A stretch of DNA of 29,647 nt from a virus. The stretch covers positions 1 through 29,647 of the IMG/VR virus record IMGVR_UViG_3300009503_000092, one strand, 5' to 3'. The position numbers and the translations under genes were made by a program. The notes under the pieces are model-generated. The model saw only the letters and a list, made by a program, of their open reading frames with translations, ran no database searches and was not told the origin of the DNA. The number at the start of each line of letters is the position of its first letter. Position 1 is the stretch's first letter. Shown piece after piece: positions 28,244 to 29,647 of the stretch.

Positions 28244-28948
28244 ATGGTAATTGATGAATTGATTAAAAAACTTAAAGAATTGTATGATAAAAAAATGGAT
28301 ATAATACAGAAGAAAAATCACGATTATGCAAAACAATGGGATGTGTTCAGCAATTTTGAATACTGTGCAAAAGTAGCAAATATTCCTATTGAAAAAGTGA
28401 TGTTAGTATTTATTGCTGTCAAGATTGCAAGATTAACAGAACTGTTTGATAAAAAAGAAGCGCTGAATGAAAGCATAGAAGATACCCTGATTGATTTGTC
28501 TAACTATGCAGATTTATTATATGTTTATACAAAACAAGGGAGAGTGAACAATAAGAAGGGAAAAATGGATGAATTTGTAAGAAAGCCGATTAAAGAGGTG
28601 GCGGAAAGGGAAGTTAAGGACAGTGGGAAAATGGAACTTATTTCGTATTTACTAGGGTGGCTTGAGAAGCAAAAATATGATGAATATGCATTTGCTGAGA
28701 ATGACAGGGGGTATGTGCATGGTTATAACAAAGCAATAAAGGATTGTAGGGACTTTTTAGAAAAAGTATATTTTGAACTTAATGCTGGCAACAAAACTAA
28801 AGAAAAAAGTTGGGAGGATGAATTTGATGAAAAATGGGGGTTATGGATACGCAGTTTAAGAATGCCAAGCGGAGAAAGGCAAATTGATGAAATTAAATCT
28901 TTTATTCGTAAACTCATTGAACAAGAAAAAGAAGAAAAAAAGGAGTAA
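28244..28948 (+). CDS. Nmad1/DUF1599-like (MazG-fold) protein with C-terminal extension
   Basis: The product has 234 residues. Residues about 22-95 carry the Nmad1/DUF1599 pattern: KKNHDYAKQWDVFSNFEYCA, MLVFIAVKIARLTELF, then NESIEDTLIDLSNYADLL. The E-S-I-E-D-T and D-L-S-N-Y steps agree with the all-alpha NTP pyrophosphatase-like fold that is often near nucleotide-modification genes. The C-terminal half (about 115-234) is helical, Lys/Glu-rich, and includes a GYVHGYNKAIKDCRDFLEK segment. The fused C-terminus is unusual in length. AAGGGGGATTAA precedes the ATG. Next to the deoxyribosyltransferase-like gene, a joint role in nucleotide pools is possible. Confidence 0.75.
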   Translation: MVIDELIKKLKELYDKKMDIIQKKNHDYAKQWDVFSNFEYCAKVANIPIEKVMLVFIAVKIARLTELFDKKEALNESIEDTLIDLSNYADLLYVYTKQGRVNNKKGKMDEFVRKPIKEVAEREVKDSGKMELISYLLGWLEKQKYDEYAFAENDRGYVHGYNKAIKDCRDFLEKVYFELNAGNKTKEKSWEDEFDEKWGLWIRSLRMPSGERQIDEIKSFIRKLIEQEKEEKKE

Positions 28949-28986
28949 TTGGATGGTGTTTGGGTTTGGTGTGGTTAGGAGGGAGA

Positions 28987-29088
28987 ATGAATAACTGGAT
29001 GATATTTCTGAATGGTATGCTGGTGGGAGGATGGATAGGATTTTTCGGGACACTTTTATTCTTATATTTTGCAAGAAGGAAACAATAA
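28987..29088 (+). CDS. Single-pass membrane microprotein, 33 residues
   Basis: The product reads MNNWMIFLNGMLVGGWIGFF, then GTLLFLYFARRKQ. One hydrophobic helix with a basic C-terminus fits a small inner-membrane protein (N-out or N-in not decided). AGGAGGGAGA precedes the ATG. It is the last gene of the early arm before the convergent terminator. A holin-like role cannot be supported from one helix alone. Confidence 0.55.
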   Translation: MNNWMIFLNGMLVGGWIGFFGTLLFLYFARRKQ

Positions 29089-29219
29089 AAAATATAAAAA
29101 AGATTAAAAGAAATCCCAAAACCATTATTTTAGAATATACATTTTGTCCACCAGCACAAAAATAAAACCACAATTTTATGTTAGTTAATGGTATAATATT
29201 ATTCAGACAAAAATATTGC

Positions 29220-29238
29220 CTTTAAATTGATTTTAAAG
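29220..29238. terminator. Bidirectional intrinsic-type terminator
   Basis: A 7-bp stem (CTTTAAA/TTTAAAG, loop TTGAT) is followed on the plus strand after a few bases by a T6 run (29242-29247), and on the minus strand by GCAATATTTTT. It lies between converging genes and overlaps the stop of the minus-strand metallopeptidase gene. The stem is all A/T except the base C-G, so strength is moderate. Confidence 0.6.
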
Positions 29239-29508
29239 AGTATTTTTTATAATAATTTTAATTCCCTTTTTCATTATTTCATCTGTTATCTTTGCTACTT
29301 TTTCGTCATCCCCTTTTTTGCAAGCAATCAATTCTTTGTTGTCAAGGTAATGTATTATCTCGTGAGAAAGGACGGAAATTTTATCAAATAAATTTAAGTC
29401 CTTATTCAATGTTATTACCCAATAATCCCCATCCTCATTATAATCTATTTCTCCAAGATGCTTTATTTTTTTGAATTGAATACCTAAATCGTATCTTAGT
29501 TTTTTCAA
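29233..29508 (-). CDS. ImmA/IrrE-like small zinc metallopeptidase
   Basis: The product has 91 residues. The start is TTG 29508, whose codon overlaps the previous stop (TTGA). The HExxH sits in SVLSHEIIHYLD, preceded by an EDGDYWVITLNKDLNLFDK segment, like the ImmA/IrrE arrangement of 'I.ln..l....r...lahEi.H'. Such proteins cut phage repressors or work in small regulatory units. The C-terminus is Lys/Ile-rich and lacks an obvious third zinc ligand, though an Asp or Glu after the motif could serve. It is transcribed leftwards, opposite to the early arm, together with the partial gene at the right edge. Confidence 0.55.
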   Translation of the reverse strand: MKKLRYDLGIQFKKIKHLGEIDYNEDGDYWVITLNKDLNLFDKISVLSHEIIHYLDNKELIACKKGDDEKVAKITDEIMKKGIKIIIKNTL

Positions 29509-29647
29509 AATTCAACCTTTATAATGTTTATAAACAGTCCGTCTTTACCTTTATTTTTGTCAAAATCGTGCATATAATAATATCCTGTTTCAAGATGCTT
29601 CAGATACACAAGAGGTTGACCTTTTATTTTTTCAATCAGTTTTCCAA
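29505..29647 (-). CDS. Partial protein at the right edge, unknown
   Basis: This minus-strand frame enters from the right edge and ends at TGA 29507-29505. About 46 residues are visible: GKLIEKIKGQPLVYLKHLET, then GYYYMHDFDKNKGKDGLFIN and IIKVEF. No family can be named. Its stop overlaps the TTG start of the HExxH gene, so they are in one operon. Only the C-terminal end is present. Confidence 0.55.
   Translation of the reverse strand, partial: GKLIEKIKGQPLVYLKHLETGYYYMHDFDKNKGKDGLFINIIKVEF

Noticed and set aside
29189-29197. Extended -10 element TGGTATAAT on the plus strand
   Set aside because: It would start transcription only about 20 bases before the bidirectional terminator and leads into antisense of the HExxH gene; no -35 is seen. 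Likely chance in AT-rich DNA.
1-29647. tRNA, rRNA, integrase, transposase or diversity-generating elements
   Set aside because: I looked for cloverleaf-like arms, recombinase motifs and reverse-transcriptase motifs and saw none; a dedicated tRNA or profile search would be decisive.

Overview
The window is a continuous, AT-rich segment of a tailed double-stranded DNA phage, or a prophage-like relative, with short-tail (podovirus-like) morphogenesis genes. Evidence is an unbroken packaging, portal, scaffold, capsid, adaptor, nozzle, fibre and internal-virion gene series, and a tightly packed opposing early block with recombination and nucleotide-metabolism genes. No rRNA, tRNA, CRISPR or insertion sequence was seen. 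The host is not identified. Ribosome sites of GGAGG/GGGGG type, sigma70-type promoters and TTATCCACA DnaA boxes point to a low-GC bacterium. Frequent AGA/AGG and ATA codons and Lys/Glu-rich proteins would fit a thermophile but do not prove it. Both ends of the window cut genes, so it is not a whole genome; no DNA polymerase, helicase, primase or integrase is present here.

Left arm, minus strand, transcribed right to left (19.25 kb down to 1): small terminase candidate, large terminase, PC4-like small protein, portal, coiled-coil protein, scaffold, N4-gp56-type major capsid protein, a GC-rich hairpin, small protein, neck adaptor, tail nozzle with FN3-like modules, small protein, S74-chaperone tail fibre, two small basic proteins, GNAT acetyltransferase, two candidate internal virion proteins, a 1583-residue virion protein carrying an anthrax-lethal-factor-like zinc protease signature, and the start of an ATP-grasp (PurD-like) gene. 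Many genes overlap by ATGA, so translation is coupled.

Centre (19.26-19.84 kb): a 580-bp gene-free divergent region. It has a consensus sigma70 promoter firing left into the late genes, an array of eight 13-bp direct repeats, a helically phased GGTATAT array, and a -10 element firing right into the early genes.

Right arm, plus strand (19.84-29.09 kb): three unknown early proteins, then an origin-like element that closely imitates a bacterial chromosomal oriC. It has six DnaA boxes at exact 11-bp spacing, a GC patch, a DnaA-trio, and AT-rich 21-bp and 16-bp repeats. After it come small metal-binding and membrane microproteins, a Cas4-like exonuclease paired with a putative Rad52-like annealing protein, a DUF736-like protein, a RuvC-like resolvase, a metallophosphoesterase, Cys-rich proteins, a YiiX-type permuted papain-fold enzyme, YopX, a nucleoside deoxyribosyltransferase-like protein and an Nmad1/DUF1599 protein. 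A bidirectional terminator separates this arm from a short minus-strand pair at the right edge, which includes an ImmA/IrrE-like HExxH protein.

The most novel signal is the phage-borne oriC mimic (21121-21360). Next are the 13-bp iteron array, the injected LF-like protease, and a Cys-for-Ser S74 chaperone on a fibre with a signal-peptide-like N-terminus.
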